Assembly: GCF_000718095.1 (NCBI RefSeq)
Contig: NZ_JOEI01000019.1
Span: 211,120 to 275,119, forward strand
DNA from: Streptomyces scopuliridis RB72
GTDB lineage: Bacteria > Actinomycetota > Actinomycetes > Streptomycetales > Streptomycetaceae
Reading direction: 5' to 3'
DNA: 64,000 nt
The notes beneath the pieces were generated by a model. It had not been told where the DNA came from. It searched no databases and saw only the letters and a list, made by a program, of their open reading frames with translations. Positions 43,481 through 52,060 of the stretch are shown here, in pieces. Made by a program: the position numbers and the translations under genes. Each line of letters opens with the position of its first letter. Position 1 is the stretch's first letter.

Positions 43481-45076
43481 ATGACATCGGACGAGTCGGA
43501 CCTCCCGACCGCCTCGGCGCGGGCGGCGTCGAGCGCGGAGCCCGGCCTCGAATCCGGCGAGCAGGCGCGCTGCCTGGTCACCGGCGCCACGGGCTACCTC
43601 GGCGGCCGGCTGGTGCCCGAACTGCTGGACGCGGGCCATACGGTGCGCTGCCTGGCCCGGTCGCCCGACAAGCTGCGTGATCACCCCTGGGCCGGCCGTA
43701 CCGAGGTGGTACGGGGCGATGTGACCGACCCCGAGTCGGTCCGGGCGGCCATGGACGGCATCGACGTGGCGTACTACCTGGTCCACGCGCTGGGTACGGG
43801 ACGGGACTTCGCGGCCACGGACCGCCGGGCCGCCGAGATCTTCGCGGAGCAGGCCAGGGCCGCGGGCGTACGGCGCATCGTCTATCTCGGCGGTCTCACC
43901 CCGGCCGGGGTCCCGGAGCGCGAACTCTCCCCGCATCTGCGCTCGCGCGCCGAGGTCGGCCGTATCCTCCTCGGCTCCGGAGTGCCGACCGTGGTGCTGC
44001 GCGCCGCGGTCATCGTCGGCTCGGGGTCCGCCTCGTTCGAGATGCTGCGCTATCTGACGGAGCGGCTGCCGGTGATGGTGACGCCGAGCTGGGTGCGTAC
44101 GTCCATCCAGCCGATCGCGGTCCGCGATGTGCTGCGCCTTCTCGTGGGCTGCGCGCGGCTGCCCGCCGAGGTCTGCCGGGCCTTCGACATCGGCGGCCCC
44201 GAGGTGCTGACGTACCGGGACATGATGCGCCGGTACGCGGCGGTGGCCGGGCTGCCCCGGCGGCTCATCCTTCCGGTGCCCGTCCTGACACCGGGGCTGT
44301 CCAGCCACTGGATCGGTCTGGTGACTCCGGTCCCGCGCTCGATCGCCCGGCCGCTGGCGGAGTCCCTGCGCCATGAGGTCGTCTGCCATGAACGGGACAT
44401 CACGCGCTACCTCCCCGATCCGCCGGGAGGTCCGATCCCGTTCGACCGCGCCGTCGGACTGGCCCTGCGGCGCATCCAGGACGCGCGGGTGTCCACCCGC
44501 TGGTCGTCCGCGTCCGTACCGGGCGCGCCGAGCGATCCACTGCCCACCGACCCCGACTGGGCGGGCGGCAGCCTCTACACCGACCGCCGCGAACGGACCG
44601 TGCACGCGTCGGGCGCATCGCTGTGGCGCGTCATCGAGGGCATCGGCGGCGACAACGGCTGGTACTCGTTCCCGCAGGCCTGGGCGGTACGGGGGTGGCT
44701 CGACCGGTTCGTCGGCGGGGTCGGGCTGCGCCGGGGCAGACGGGACGCCGCGCGGCTGCGGGTCGGTGACTCGCTGGACTTCTGGCGGGTGGAGGAGATC
44801 GAGCCGGGCCGGCTGCTGCGGCTGCGCGCGGAGATGCGGCTGCCGGGGCTCGCCTGGCTGGAGTTGCGCGTGGACCGGGACGACCAGGACCGTACGGTGT
44901 TCCGGCAGCGGGCGCTGTTCCATCCGCAGGGGCTGCTGGGGCACGCGTACTGGTGGAGCGTCTCGCCGTTCCACGCGGTGGTGTTCGGCGGGATGGCCCG
45001 CAATATCGCGCGGGCGGCCGAGGCGCATGAAGCGGCCGGGGCCGAAGCCGAAGCCGGAGAGCCCGCGCGGACCTGA
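43481..45076 (+). CDS. SDR family NAD(P)-binding protein with C-terminal DUF2867 domain
   Basis: About 531 residues in two domains. The N-terminal extended/atypical SDR reads CLVTGATGYLGGRLVPELLD, later YYLVHALGTG and RIVYLGGLTP (residues about 28-150). From about residue 350 the C-terminal half is DUF2867, with NGWYSFPQAWAVRGWLDRFV GG, RVGDSLDFWRVEEIEPGRLL and HPQGLLGHAYWWSVSPFH. The fusion is common in actinobacteria and proteobacteria; a reaction has not been assigned. ATG 43481 is given; in-frame GTG 43472 lies closer to the AGGAG at 43463. It overlaps a convergent hairpin at its stop codon. Confidence 0.85.
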   Translation: MTSDESDLPTASARAASSAEPGLESGEQARCLVTGATGYLGGRLVPELLDAGHTVRCLARSPDKLRDHPWAGRTEVVRGDVTDPESVRAAMDGIDVAYYLVHALGTGRDFAATDRRAAEIFAEQARAAGVRRIVYLGGLTPAGVPERELSPHLRSRAEVGRILLGSGVPTVVLRAAVIVGSGSASFEMLRYLTERLPVMVTPSWVRTSIQPIAVRDVLRLLVGCARLPAEVCRAFDIGGPEVLTYRDMMRRYAAVAGLPRRLILPVPVLTPGLSSHWIGLVTPVPRSIARPLAESLRHEVVCHERDITRYLPDPPGGPIPFDRAVGLALRRIQDARVSTRWSSASVPGAPSDPLPTDPDWAGGSLYTDRRERTVHASGASLWRVIEGIGGDNGWYSFPQAWAVRGWLDRFVGGVGLRRGRRDAARLRVGDSLDFWRVEEIEPGRLLRLRAEMRLPGLAWLELRVDRDDQDRTVFRQRALFHPQGLLGHAYWWSVSPFHAVVFGGMARNIARAAEAHEAAGAEAEAGEPART

Positions 45077-45086
45077 CCGCGCGGGC
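45061..45086. terminator. Hairpin terminator between convergent genes
   Basis: GCCCGCGCG, an 8-base loop, CGCGCGGGC: a perfect 9-bp stem overlapping the SDR/DUF2867 stop codon. It can serve the convergent M56 gene too. Confidence 0.65.
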
Positions 45087-45123
45087 ACCGGCATCGACGC
45101 GGTCACAGGGGCGCGGGCTTCGG

Positions 45124-46107
45124 TCAGAGGGGCGTGGCGGCCTTCAGTACGAGGAAGAGCGTGACGGTCGCGTTCGCCGAGGACAGGGCGGAGCCGAGCG
45201 TTCCGGCAGCCGCCGCCCAGACCGCCAGCCCCACCGCCGTGAACATCGGTGGCCAGCGGACGGCCGAGGGCTCGGGCCCCAGCAGCGCGGCCACCCTGCG
45301 CGGGACCGGTCCCGGCCCCGGTCCCGACGCCGCGAAACCGGCCAGAGTCGGCGTGGGGGTGGCCCGGGAGATCAGCGCGGCCTTGCCGATGGCGCGGGCC
45401 ACGACGGTGCGCTCGCCGGTGACCTTGGCCGCCTCCTCGTCCGCCCAGCGCTCGGTGGTGTACGCGACCGCCGACCTGAGCGGCCGCAGCAGCGGATTGG
45501 CCCGCGCGGCGAGCCGTACCGCCAGCAGGAACCGGTGGTGCCGGCCGCTGAGATGCGCGTGCTCATGCGCGATCAGGGCCGTACGTTCCTGAGCGTCCAG
45601 GCACGCGAGCATGGCCGTGGAGACCACGATCCGCCCCCGCGCGGCGACGCCGGAGCCGACGGCGGGCCCTGACGCGGCCCGGGGGCCGGGCAGCGCGTAG
45701 GCGTACGGCGCGTCGTCGGTCAGCACGGCGAGTTCGCCATCCGGCAGCCCGGCCAGCGCGCGGTGCGCGCGGCGGCGTACCCGGCGGTGGCGTCCGGCGG
45801 CGGCCGCGCAGCTGACGGCGACCCCGGCCAGGGCAACGATGGCCGCCTTGCCCGCTATCTCGTCGTACGGGACCGCCTCCCTGACCTCCGGGTCCGACCA
45901 GCCGTCGGGCAGTGGATTGCCGGGCAGCTGCGCCGTGCCGACCACCACCAGCAGCCCCAGACAGAGGGTGCTGCACAGCGCGAGGACGCCGGCCAGCGCC
46001 GACAGCAGCCGGGTGGCGACACGGGGATGGAGATGGACTTCGGCCAGGCGCGCGATGGGCAGTGCGGTCAGCGGCAGGACGAGCGGCAGAAAGACGAACA
46101 TCCCCAT
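45124..46107 (-). CDS. M56 family (BlaR1-like) membrane metallopeptidase, second copy
   Basis: About 327 residues with helices at the N-terminus (MFVFLPLVLPLTALPIARLA), near 35-60, near 95-110 and at the C-terminus. Zinc site HEHAH (His181, Glu182, His185) in LIAHEHAHLSGRHH, with the acidic partner in ERWADEEAAK. There is no sensor domain. ATG 46107 starts 4 bp after the stop of the BlaI gene, giving a two-gene operon. Its presumed job is to inactivate that BlaI in response to an unknown envelope signal. Confidence 0.84.
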   Translation of the reverse strand: MGMFVFLPLVLPLTALPIARLAEVHLHPRVATRLLSALAGVLALCSTLCLGLLVVVGTAQLPGNPLPDGWSDPEVREAVPYDEIAGKAAIVALAGVAVSCAAAAGRHRRVRRRAHRALAGLPDGELAVLTDDAPYAYALPGPRAASGPAVGSGVAARGRIVVSTAMLACLDAQERTALIAHEHAHLSGRHHRFLLAVRLAARANPLLRPLRSAVAYTTERWADEEAAKVTGERTVVARAIGKAALISRATPTPTLAGFAASGPGPGPVPRRVAALLGPEPSAVRWPPMFTAVGLAVWAAAAGTLGSALSSANATVTLFLVLKAATPL

Positions 46108-46111
46108 TCCG

Positions 46112-46564
46112 TCAGGCCCCCGCCCCGTCCTCGGCATCGGAAACACGGTCGGGGCCGGGGTCGGCGCCGGCTTCCGGGCCGTCCTCGGGCAGGACGAGCA
46201 GATCGCGCAGCAGCCGTTCGTCGTCCGGCGAGAGCGCGGTCACGAACCGCGCCAGTACGGCCTCGCGGTCCGCTTCCCCGTCCAGCACCTTGCGCATCCG
46301 GAGGGCGGCGAGCCCCGCCTCGTCCGAGGCCGCGCGCCACTCGAAGGAGCGGCCCGCGCGCTCCCGCGTCACCGCACGCTTGGCCTGGAGCCGGGTCAGG
46401 ATGGTCATCACCGTCGTGTACGCGAGCTTCCCGCCGATCCGGTCCTGCACCCAGGCGGCCGTGACGGGCCCCGGCGCCTGCCGCAGCGCGGCGAGTACCT
46501 GGGCCTCCAGCTCGCCCTGGCCGCGCCGGCGAGGACGCTCGTCCGGACTGCCGTGCACCCTCAC
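46112..46564 (-). CDS. BlaI/MecI family transcriptional repressor, second copy
   Basis: A 150-residue repressor: GQGELEAQVLAALRQAPGPV, WVQDRIGGKLAYTTVMTILT RLQAKRAV. The C-terminal 60 residues contain the cleavage and dimerisation region and an acidic tail. GTG 46564 is chosen since GGAGGGAG lies 5-6 bp upstream; the frame extends further with less natural sequence. It forms an operon with the M56 gene and is divergent from a TerD gene, with a perfect TACA/TGTA palindrome in between at 46666-46681. Confidence 0.85.
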   Translation of the reverse strand: MRVHGSPDERPRRRGQGELEAQVLAALRQAPGPVTAAWVQDRIGGKLAYTTVMTILTRLQAKRAVTRERAGRSFEWRAASDEAGLAALRMRKVLDGEADREAVLARFVTALSPDDERLLRDLLVLPEDGPEAGADPGPDRVSDAEDGAGA

Positions 46565-46665
46565 GATGTCTCCCTCCCGCCGCGCCGCCACATCACGGGG
46601 GCAGGTCGTCCATGCTACTGAGCCCGGCGTGCCCCGCGCTCGCACGAGGGGCACTCCCGGACTCT

Positions 46666-46681
46666 TCTACAGTCCTGTAGA
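46666..46681. promoter_or_regulatory. Perfect palindrome, candidate BlaI operator
   Basis: TCTACAG-TC-CTGTAGA: 7-bp arms containing the TACA and TGTA half-sites recognised by BlaI/MecI/CopY repressors. It lies 101 bp upstream of the BlaI start and 44 bp upstream of terD, so one site could control both directions. Confidence 0.7.
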
Positions 46682-46725
46682 TTTCAGTTCCGGTCACCGG
46701 TTCGGCTCAGCTCAGGAGGAGCAGC

Positions 46726-47301
46726 GTGGGAGTTTCCCTGTCCAAAGGCGGCAATGTCTCGCTCAGCAAGGAGGCACCAGGACTGACGGCGGTCCTTGTC
46801 GGCCTCGGCTGGGACGTCCGTACGACGACCGGCACGGACTACGACCTGGATGCCAGCGCCCTGCTGGTCGACGAGTCCGGCAAGGTCGCGTCGGATCAGC
46901 ACTTCATTTTCTACAACAACCTGACCAGCCCGGACGGTTCGGTCGAGCACACCGGGGACAACCTCACCGGTGAGGGCGAGGGCGACGACGAGACGGTCAA
47001 GGTCAATCTGGCGGGTGTGCCCGCCGAGGTCTCCAAGATCGTCTTTCCGGTGTCGATCCATGACGCGGAGTCGCGCGGGCAGTCCTTCGGGCAGGTCCGC
47101 AACGCGTATATCCGGGTGGTCAACCAGGCGGGCGGCGCCGAGCTGGCCCGCTACGACCTGAGCGAGGACGCGGCCACCGAAACGGCGATGGTCTTCGGCG
47201 AGCTGTACCGCAACGGGGCCGAGTGGAAGTTCCGCGCGGTCGGCCAGGGGTACGCCTCCGGTCTCGCCGGTATCGCGGCAGATTTCGGCGTCGGGGTCTG
47301 A
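46726..47301 (+). CDS. TerD family calcium-binding stress protein
   Basis: A 191-residue TerD domain: [46 protein letters not shown], and [30 protein letters not shown], in which acidic runs bind Ca2+. Family members belong to tellurite and general stress resistance systems; streptomycetes encode many without tellurite function. GTG 46726 has AGGAGGA 5 bp upstream. It stands alone, divergent from BlaI, with a strong terminator after it. Confidence 0.9.
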   Translation: MGVSLSKGGNVSLSKEAPGLTAVLVGLGWDVRTTTGTDYDLDASALLVDESGKVASDQHFIFYNNLTSPDGSVEHTGDNLTGEGEGDDETVKVNLAGVPAEVSKIVFPVSIHDAESRGQSFGQVRNAYIRVVNQAGGAELARYDLSEDAATETAMVFGELYRNGAEWKFRAVGQGYASGLAGIAADFGVGV

Positions 47302-47321
47302 CACCCGGCACCGGCACCGCA

Positions 47322-47356
47322 GGGGCACAGGGCGCAGGGCGTGCGTCCTGTGCCCC
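47322..47356. terminator. Bidirectional hairpin terminator
   Basis: GGGGCACAGG and CCTGTGCCCC pair as a perfect 10-bp stem with a further CGCA/TGCG inside, followed by GTTTTC. It lies between convergent TerD and antiporter genes. Confidence 0.75.
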
Positions 47357-47443
47357 GTTTTCGTGTCTTCCGGAGCCGAACCGGTCTGAGCTCCGCCCGG
47401 GTCCGGACAGAGCCGGGCCCGCCGGGCGGAGCCAGGACCGGGC

Positions 47444-48736
47444 TCAGGGGCGGCTGGGCGCCGCGTCGTTCGCTTCCGTGGCGGGCGGTTCCGCTACGGG
47501 CGGTTTCGCCACGGGCGGGGCGACCCCGGCCTCCGGCGATACGGGCACAGCGGCGGCAGCGGCCGGGGCGGGCGCAGCGGGCGCGGGCCTGCGCGTAAGA
47601 CGCCGGGCCAAGGGTTCCGTCCAGCGGGCCGCCAGCGGGCCGAGGATCACCAGGATGAGTACGTACGCGGTGGCCAGCGGCCCGATCCTCGGCTCCACCC
47701 CGACCGCCAGTCCGGCGATGACGATGGAGAACTCACCGCGCGCCACGAGCGTGCCACCGGTGCGCCAGCGGCCGGCGGTCCGTACTCCCGCCCGTTTGGC
47801 CGCGTACCAGCCGGTGCCGATCTTCGTCAGCGTGGTGATGGTCGCCAGGATCAGGGCCGGTACGAGGACCGGCGGAATGGCGGCCGGGTCGGTGTTCAGA
47901 CCGAAGAAGACGAAGAAGACGGCGGCGAACAGATCGCGCAGCGGGGCGAGCAGGTTGTGCGCGCCCTCGGCGACCTCGCCGGAGAGCGCGATACCGACGA
48001 GGAACGCGCCGACGGCGGCGGAGACCTGGAGTTCCTGGGCGACTCCGGCGACCAGGACCGTGAGACCGAGGACGACCAGGAGCAGCATCTCCGGGTTGTC
48101 GGAGGAGACCGCGCGGCTGATCAGCCGGCCGTGACGCAGCGCCAGATAGAGGACGGCGCCGACCGTACCGAGCGAGATCAGCAGCGTCAGACTCCCGCCG
48201 GCGAGGCTGAGTCCGGCGAGCAGCGCGGTGAGAAGCGGCAGATAGACGGCCATGGCGAGGTCTTCGATGACCAGGACACCGAGGATCACGGGCGTCTCGC
48301 GGTTGCCGAGCCGGCCGAGGTCGCCGAGGACCTTCGCGATCACGCCGGAGGAGGAGATCCAGGTCACACCGGCCAGGGCCACCGCGGCGACCGGACCCCA
48401 GCCCAGGATCAGCGCGGCGGCGGCGCCCGGTACGGCGTTCAGTACGAAGTCGACGATGCCGGAGGGGTATTGGGTCTTGAGGTTGGAGACGAGTTCGGAG
48501 GCGCTGTACTCCAGCCCCAGCAGGAGCAGCAGCAGAATGACGCCGATCTCGGCGCCGGTGGCGACGAACTCCTCGCTCGCGTTGAGCGGCAGCAGCCCGC
48601 CGTGGCCGAAGGCGAGCCCGGCGAGCAGATAGAGCGGAATGGCGGAGAAGCCCACTCGGCCCGCGAGCCGGCCGAGTATCCCGAGGCCCAGGATGATGGC
48701 CCCGAGTTCGATGAGCAGTGCGGTGGTCTCGTGCAC
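47444..48736 (-). CDS. Cation:proton antiporter (CPA2 family)
   Basis: A 430-residue antiporter with about 12 membrane helices and a disordered Ala/Pro-rich tail from residue 385. Family text: LIELGAIILGLGILGRLAGR, SEEFVATGAEIGVILLLLLL GLEYS, SSSGVIAKVLGDLGRLGNRE, VLVIEDLAMAVYLPLL (the aspartate involved in ion exchange) and FFVFFGLNTDP. It should exchange K+ or Na+ for H+. GTG 48736 starts 6 bp after the stop of the KhtT-like gene, so both are translated from one message. This pair is like KhtT-KhtU of Bacillus. Confidence 0.9.
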   Translation of the reverse strand: MHETTALLIELGAIILGLGILGRLAGRVGFSAIPLYLLAGLAFGHGGLLPLNASEEFVATGAEIGVILLLLLLGLEYSASELVSNLKTQYPSGIVDFVLNAVPGAAAALILGWGPVAAVALAGVTWISSSGVIAKVLGDLGRLGNRETPVILGVLVIEDLAMAVYLPLLTALLAGLSLAGGSLTLLISLGTVGAVLYLALRHGRLISRAVSSDNPEMLLLVVLGLTVLVAGVAQELQVSAAVGAFLVGIALSGEVAEGAHNLLAPLRDLFAAVFFVFFGLNTDPAAIPPVLVPALILATITTLTKIGTGWYAAKRAGVRTAGRWRTGGTLVARGEFSIVIAGLAVGVEPRIGPLATAYVLILVILGPLAARWTEPLARRLTRRPAPAAPAPAAAAAVPVSPEAGVAPPVAKPPVAEPPATEANDAAPSRP

Positions 48737-48742
48737 GGGCGC

Positions 48743-49228
48743 TTATCCTCCGGTGATCAGTTCGGCGACGGCGTCCACGCCTTCCCGGGTGCCGACGACG
48801 ACGAGCGTGTCCCCCAGGGCGAAGCGGAAGTCCGGGGTGGGTGAGGGAAAGGCGTCGGTACGGCGCAGGACGGCGACGATGGAGGCGCCCGTACGGGTGC
48901 GCACCTGGGCGGAGCCGAGCGTCCGGCCCGCGTACGGGGACCGCTTGGTGATCTGGATGTGCTCGGTGAGCAGATCGATTTCGAGGTGCTGGTGCAGATG
49001 CGCGACGGGATCGGGCGTCAGGAGCTTGGAGAGCGCGGTCGCCTCGTGCGGGGCGAGCGTCGCGGCGTCCCGGCAGTTGTCGTCGTCCTCGGGATCGTGG
49101 AAGGCGAGAATGCGCCGGCCGTCCTGGTGCACGACGACCGACAGATGCTTGCCCGCCTCGGTGCTGAGGTCGTAGCGGGTACCGACCCCGGGCAGGGCGG
49201 TTTTGCTGACGTGAGCTGTGGGCTCCAT
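48743..49228 (-). CDS. TrkA-C domain regulatory subunit of the antiporter (KhtT-like)
   Basis: A 161-residue protein: the N-terminal region (ALPGVGTRYDLSTEAGKHLS VVVHQDGRR) resembles the KhtT amino domain, and the C-terminal RCK/TrkA-C domain reads TLGSAQVRTRTGASIVAVLR and FALGDTLVVVGTREGVDAVA. KhtT-type subunits gate their CPA2 antiporter in response to nucleotides and pH. It is encoded directly upstream of the antiporter on the same strand. The 450-bp intergenic region upstream contains a perfect palindrome that may be an operator. Confidence 0.87.
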   Translation of the reverse strand: MEPTAHVSKTALPGVGTRYDLSTEAGKHLSVVVHQDGRRILAFHDPEDDDNCRDAATLAPHEATALSKLLTPDPVAHLHQHLEIDLLTEHIQITKRSPYAGRTLGSAQVRTRTGASIVAVLRRTDAFPSPTPDFRFALGDTLVVVGTREGVDAVAELITGG

Positions 49229-49419
49229 AGAGAACGCTCCATGCGGGCGTGGCGTGAGGGTGTGCGGGCACGGCGGCCCCTTGGACGGGCCGGCCTGGCG
49301 GTCGGGCGGGACGGTGCGCCGCCCACCACCGGACAGGGATTCTGCGTCATGCGCCGTGCGGAAGCACCGCTGCGGAAGGCGCCGGTGCGGGAAGCTCCGG
49401 TAAGGGCACCCGTGACGGT

Positions 49420-49436
49420 ACTGACGCGGCGTCAGT
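49420..49436. promoter_or_regulatory. Perfect 17-bp inverted repeat upstream of the antiporter operon
   Basis: ACTGACGC-G-GCGTCAGT, 8-bp arms around one base, 191 bp upstream of the KhtT-like start. The symmetry fits a dimeric regulator site; no candidate regulator is adjacent. Confidence 0.45.
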
Positions 49437-49571
49437 CGACCCGGCGCGGCGGACAGGCAGGGGAGCGCGCATATGGAAACCGCCCCCTCAAGCCCCGCGT
49501 GACCGACCGTTCGCCCAGAATCGCTGCCATGGGCACACCAACACCAAGGGAGCGTTGGTCACCCGCCGACC

Positions 49572-49586
49572 ATTTTAACGTAAAAT
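49572..49586. other. AT-rich hairpin
   Basis: ATTTTA-ACG-TAAAAT lies in a 20-bp run almost without G/C, rare in this DNA. It may be a terminator for the minus-strand DUF3040 gene or part of a promoter. Confidence 0.4.
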
Positions 49587-49640
49587 AAAATGTGGCGATT
49601 GGGCTTTACGGGAGGAAAAGAGCGGTTCGCCCTGAAAAGT

Positions 49641-49698
49641 GGCTATTTCTGAAGGGCTATTCGGAAGTGTGGGAAGGGCTATTCCGAAGTGCGGGCGA
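49641..49698. repeat. Direct repeats at the 3' end of the DUF3040 gene
   Basis: Units start at 49641, 49655 and 49677. The last two are 22 bp apart and read GGCTATTCGGAAGTGTGGG and GGCTATTCCGAAGTGCGGG; the first is shorter (GGCTATTTCTGAAG). The third contains the stop codon and last codons of the DUF3040 gene, so the others look like partial duplications of the gene end. Confidence 0.65.
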
Positions 49699-49969
49699 TG
49701 CCCTGCCGGACGCGGCCCCGGTCGGGGTCGAAGAGATGGGCGGCCAGCCCGGCCAGTACCAGTCCGCCGGCGATGAGAAGTCCATGGCCCACGACGATGC
49801 CCAGCACGAATCCGCCGAGCGCGACGGCCAGCAGCAGCCAGGCGACGCCGTGCCGGTACTCACGCGGACGGCAGGGGGAGCCGGTCTCCAGAGCGCGCGC
49901 GAACCGGGGGTCGTCCTGGCGCAGCTGCGCGGCGAGATCGCCGAGTCGCCGGTCTTCGAAGGCTGCCAC
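49679..49969 (-). CDS. DUF3040 domain small membrane protein
   Basis: A 96-residue protein. The N-terminus AAFEDRRLGDLAAQLRQDDP RFARAL is the DUF3040 signature (a soluble amphipathic start), followed by two helices, AWLLLAVALGGFVLGIVVG and GLLIAGGLVLAGLAAHLF. GTG 49969 is chosen for its GGGAGGG ribosome site and because homology begins there. Function unknown; the family is confined to actinobacteria. It is divergent from the histidine kinase operon. Confidence 0.85.
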   Translation of the reverse strand: MAAFEDRRLGDLAAQLRQDDPRFARALETGSPCRPREYRHGVAWLLLAVALGGFVLGIVVGHGLLIAGGLVLAGLAAHLFDPDRGRVRQGIARTSE

Positions 49970-50195
49970 GAGTTCCCTCCCGTCGGGTCCTTCACACGAT
50001 CTCGGTTCCTTCACACGATCACCCGCCGGGGCACCCCGCCGCCATCGGAGCCGACACCCAAATCCGGGGGTGGCCGACATGTAGACACGCGGGCGTACGC
50101 CCCCCATGGAGGGCGGGAGCGCGGGGCGGCTGTCGGACGGCTCTCTCCGGGCGGGCGATAGTGAGGGGGCGTCTAATGCGAGGAGGCCGCGTTCC

Positions 50196-51257
50196 GTGTC
50201 CCTGTTCTGGCGGATCTTTCTGCTCAACGCCGCGGTCCTGTTCGCGGCCACCGCCCTGCTGCTGCTCGGTCCCGTCACCGTTTCCGCCCCCGTACTGCTC
50301 ACGGAAGCCCTGATCATGGTCCTGGGGCTGGCGGCCATGCTCGTCGCCAACGCCGCGCTGCTGCGGATCGGACTCGCTCCGCTGCAACGGCTCACCCGGG
50401 CCATGACCACGACCGATCTGCTGCGACCCGGCCGCAGGCCCGCGGTATCGGGGCATGGCGAGATCGCCGATCTGATCAGGACGTTCAACACCATGCTCGA
50501 CCGGCTGGAGGCCGAGCGGGCCGCCAGCAGCGGGCTCGCGCTCTCCGCCCAGGAGGCCGAACGCCGCCGGATCGCCCAGGAGTTGCACGACGAGATCGGC
50601 CAGACGCTCACGGCCGTGCTGCTTGAGTTGAAGCGCGTCGCCGACCGGGCGCCCGTACCGCTGCGCGACGAACTGCGCCATGTGCAGGAGACGACCCGGG
50701 ACAGTCTGGACGAGATCCGCCGGATCGCCCGCCGGCTCCGCCCCGGGGTGCTGGAGGAGCTGGGTCTGATCAGCGCGCTCAAGGCGCTGACCAGCGAGAT
50801 CACCACGCACTCCGGCCTCTCCGTGCGGCGCGGCTTCGACAGCGCGCTGCCCCGGCTGGGCGAGGACGCCGAGCTGGTGCTCTACCGGGTCGCGCAGGAG
50901 GGTCTCACCAATATCGTGCGCCACGCCGACGCGCGGCAGGTCGATATCACGCTCCGGCGCACCACCGGGGGCGTGGAGTTGCGGCTCAGGGACGACGGGC
51001 GCGGGATCGGTACGGCGACGGAGGGCGCGGGCATCCGCGGGATGCGCGAACGGGCGCTGCTCATCGGCGCCGAGCTGTCGGTGGGGCGGGGCCGCGCGCG
51101 GAGCGGTGGAACCGGCGGCGGAACGGACGTACGGCTGCGCGTGCCGATCAGGGAGGACGCCGGAGACAGCGGAGACGGCGGCGAAATCGACAACAGCGAA
51201 CGGAGCTCCAGGAGTTCCGAGAATTCCAGGAGCGACGAGATCAAGGGGAGCGACTGA
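50196..51257 (+). CDS. NarL-type sensor histidine kinase
   Basis: About 353 residues. Two helices (LFWRIFLLNAAVLFAATALL and ALIMVLGLAAMLVANAALL) with almost no extracellular loop, a HAMP-like segment (IGLAPLQRLTRAMT), then the HisKA_3 dimer helix AQEAERRRIAQELHDEIGQT with phospho-acceptor His131. The HATPase domain contains LVLYRVAQEGLTNIVRHADA and LRDDGRGI, GIRGMRERA. GTG 50196 has AGGAGG 8 bp upstream; an earlier ATG (50106) would add a polar leader. The short loop suggests it senses within the membrane or through a partner. The response regulator starts 2 bp after its stop. Confidence 0.9.
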   Translation: MSLFWRIFLLNAAVLFAATALLLLGPVTVSAPVLLTEALIMVLGLAAMLVANAALLRIGLAPLQRLTRAMTTTDLLRPGRRPAVSGHGEIADLIRTFNTMLDRLEAERAASSGLALSAQEAERRRIAQELHDEIGQTLTAVLLELKRVADRAPVPLRDELRHVQETTRDSLDEIRRIARRLRPGVLEELGLISALKALTSEITTHSGLSVRRGFDSALPRLGEDAELVLYRVAQEGLTNIVRHADARQVDITLRRTTGGVELRLRDDGRGIGTATEGAGIRGMRERALLIGAELSVGRGRARSGGTGGGTDVRLRVPIREDAGDSGDGGEIDNSERSSRSSENSRSDEIKGSD

Positions 51258-51259
51258 CC

Positions 51260-51919
51260 ATGCCCGAGGCCACCCAGACCCGCATCCTCCTGGCGGACGA
51301 TCACGCCCTGGTCCGCCGGGGAGTCCGGCTGATCCTCGACAACGAACCGGATCTGACGGTCGTCGCCGAGGCGGGCGACGGCGCGGAGGCCATCGAGATG
51401 GCCGGCGCCCACCGGCCCGACCTGGCCATCCTGGATATCGCGATGCCGCGGATGACCGGCCTCCAGGCGGCACGCGAACTCGCCAGACTCCAGCCCGAGA
51501 TCCGCATCCTGATGCTGACCATGTACGACAACGAGCAGTATTTCTTCGAGGCGTTGAAGTCCGGCGCGAGCGGCTATGTCCTCAAGTCCGTCGCCGACCG
51601 GGACCTGGTGGAGGCGTGCCGGGCCGCGATGCGCGACGAACCGTTCCTCTATCCCGGGGCCGTGACCGCTCTGATCCGTAACTACCTCGACCGGGTACGA
51701 CAGGGCGACAGCATCCCGGACAGCGCCATCACGCCCCGCGAGGAGGAGATCCTCAAGCTGGTGGCCGAGGGACACACCTCCAAGGAGATCGCCGGGATCC
51801 TGGTCATCAGCGCCAAGACCGTCGAGCGCCATCGCGCCAACCTCCTCCAGAAACTCGGGCTGCGGGACCGGCTGGAGCTCACGCGCTACGCGATCCGGGC
51901 CGGTCTGATCGAGCCGTAA
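51260..51919 (+). CDS. LuxR/NarL-family response regulator
   Basis: A 219-residue regulator: receiver domain ILLADDHALVRRGVRLIL with phospho-acceptor Asp59 (AILDIAMPRMTG), Thr/Lys switch positions in MLTMYDN and VLKSVADRD, then the helix-turn-helix TPREEEILKLVAEGHTSKEI and ISAKTVERHRANLLQKLGLR. It should be phosphorylated by the kinase encoded 2 bp upstream. Targets are unknown; the following iron-uptake genes could be among them but lie 140 bp further with their own apparent start. Confidence 0.92.
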   Translation: MPEATQTRILLADDHALVRRGVRLILDNEPDLTVVAEAGDGAEAIEMAGAHRPDLAILDIAMPRMTGLQAARELARLQPEIRILMLTMYDNEQYFFEALKSGASGYVLKSVADRDLVEACRAAMRDEPFLYPGAVTALIRNYLDRVRQGDSIPDSAITPREEEILKLVAEGHTSKEIAGILVISAKTVERHRANLLQKLGLRDRLELTRYAIRAGLIEP

Positions 51920-52060
51920 CCCCGCGCCGGGACCGCTGTAGGCACGCGGCGGGAGTCCGCGCGCCCCGTGCTGGGCAGAGAGTGGGTGGCGCCCGTGCGA
52001 ACCCGCGTACGGATTCGACGCCCAGGACACCGCACCAACACGAGCGGAACGAGGCGAGGC

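Larger units (their letters stand above)
49229..49678. other. 450-bp intergenic region with several repeats
   Basis: No gene. It holds a 17-bp palindrome (49420-49436), an AT-rich hairpin (49572-49586) and direct repeats (49641-49698). The antiporter operon promoter should lie in the left part. Confidence 0.6.

Noticed and set aside
47733..49271. A 512-codon minus-strand frame overlapping the antiporter and KhtT-like genes
   Set aside because: Arg/Pro-rich shadow of two well-supported genes in another frame of the same strand.
51920..52060. Iron-dependent repressor box before the siderophore genes
   Set aside because: No TTAGGTTAGGCTCACCTAA-like sequence is present in the gap; iron control is therefore not visible.
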